DNA from: Erysipelotrichaceae bacterium
GTDB taxonomy: Bacteria > Bacillota_I > Bacilli_A > Erysipelotrichales > Erysipelotrichaceae
NCBI GenBank assembly: GCA_017614055.1
Contig: JAGACP010000179.1
Span: forward strand, 1 to 5,389
Reading direction: 5' to 3'
DNA length: 5,389 bases
Position numbers and translations under genes: made by a program. Numbering within the stretch: the stretch's first letter is position 1; each line of letters opens with the position of its first letter. This document shows positions 5,208 through 5,389 of this stretch, piece by piece. The notes beneath the pieces were generated by a model that saw nothing but the letters and a program-made list of their open reading frames with translations, did no database searches and was not told the origin of the DNA.

Positions 5208-5389
5208 ATGAATATCCTCGATACCCTGACAGCTGAACAGAAAGAACTCGTAAGATACAGAAGACTTCAGAAGAATGAAGTCCTTTGCCGCGAGAACGAC
5301 ATCTGCGGATATGTGGGGATAGTCGTCAAAGGAAAACTGTCCATCGTATCCTATCTCTCCGATGGAAAAGAAGTCATATACAACGAACC
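5208..5389 (+). CDS. Crp/Fnr-family transcriptional regulator, N-terminal part, 3' end outside window
   Basis: The first 60 codons are visible. Residues 16-60 match the start of the cyclic-nucleotide-binding-like beta barrel of Crp/Fnr regulators: YRRLQKNEVLCREND, then GYVGIVVKGKLSIVSYLSDGKEVIYNE. The family binds DNA as a dimer and responds to a small molecule, redox state or oxygen. The Fnr-type N-terminal cluster of cysteines is absent, but C27 and C33 flank the first turn. The C-terminal helix-turn-helix is not in the window. The ATG at 5208 is the first possible start, because an in-frame TAA lies two codons upstream at 5202. There is no clear Shine-Dalgarno sequence. The gene is divergent from the importer genes and has a Crp-type box nine bases before its start, which suggests autoregulation together with control of the importer. 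Signal unknown. Confidence 0.87.
   Translation, partial: MNILDTLTAEQKELVRYRRLQKNEVLCRENDICGYVGIVVKGKLSIVSYLSDGKEVIYNE

Noticed and set aside
1..5389. Defence island, prophage, insertion sequence, CRISPR array or RNA gene
   Set aside because: No integrase, transposase, terminal repeats, regular spaced repeats or tRNA-like folds were seen; the genes are metabolic, regulatory, transport and surface types.

Overview
The window looks like chromosomal DNA of a Bacillota bacterium, probably an Erysipelotrichia-like or Mollicutes-related lineage. The reasons are frequent AGA/AGG arginine and ATA isoleucine codons, AGGAGG-type ribosome binding sites, a lipoprotein-type solute-binding protein, and a Gram-positive-style membrane-anchored CE4 (polysaccharide deacetylase) protein. 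Placement below phylum is a guess. I see no mobile element, tRNA, rRNA or CRISPR array. No stretch over 300 bases lacks a gene.

Layout. (1) Positions 2-658 (+): the C-terminal part of IspG, the [4Fe-4S] enzyme of the MEP isoprenoid pathway, cut by the window edge and ending in an intrinsic terminator whose stem includes the stop codon. (2) 680-1162 (-): a small unrecognised multi-pass membrane protein with a strong ribosome binding site. It is divergent from (3) 1243-2163 (+): a WYL-family HTH regulator whose promoter predicts a leaderless mRNA. A 24-bp imperfect palindrome lies between the two genes and is a good candidate operator. (4) 2129-3406 (-): a membrane-anchored CE4 deacetylase-fold protein that has lost the catalytic-base Asp and both metal-binding His, and so is probably a pseudoenzyme. 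Its 3' end overlaps the WYL gene tail to tail, and it also has a promoter predicting an essentially leaderless mRNA. (5) 3433-4230 (-) and 4172-5134 (-): the permease and the lipoprotein solute-binding protein of a NitT/TauT-type ABC importer, with overlapping reading frames and no ATPase gene beside them. (6) 5208-5389 (+): the N-terminal part of a Crp/Fnr-family regulator, cut by the window edge.

How the genes may work together. The most informative region is 5140-5207, between the importer and the Crp/Fnr gene. It holds a textbook Crp-type box (TGTGAT-N4-ATCACA). Its centre falls exactly at -41.5 relative to the predicted importer start site, the class II activator position, and that promoter has a perfect -10 but no recognisable -35. 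The same box lies downstream of the predicted start of the regulator's own transcript. This suggests a switch in which the regulator activates the importer and restrains itself. The two -10 elements overlap back to back within one perfect 16-bp palindrome. The deacetylase-like gene occupies the place after the permease where an ATPase gene would often be. It may be reached by readthrough from the importer promoter as well as by its own promoter. All regulatory links here are predictions from sequence.
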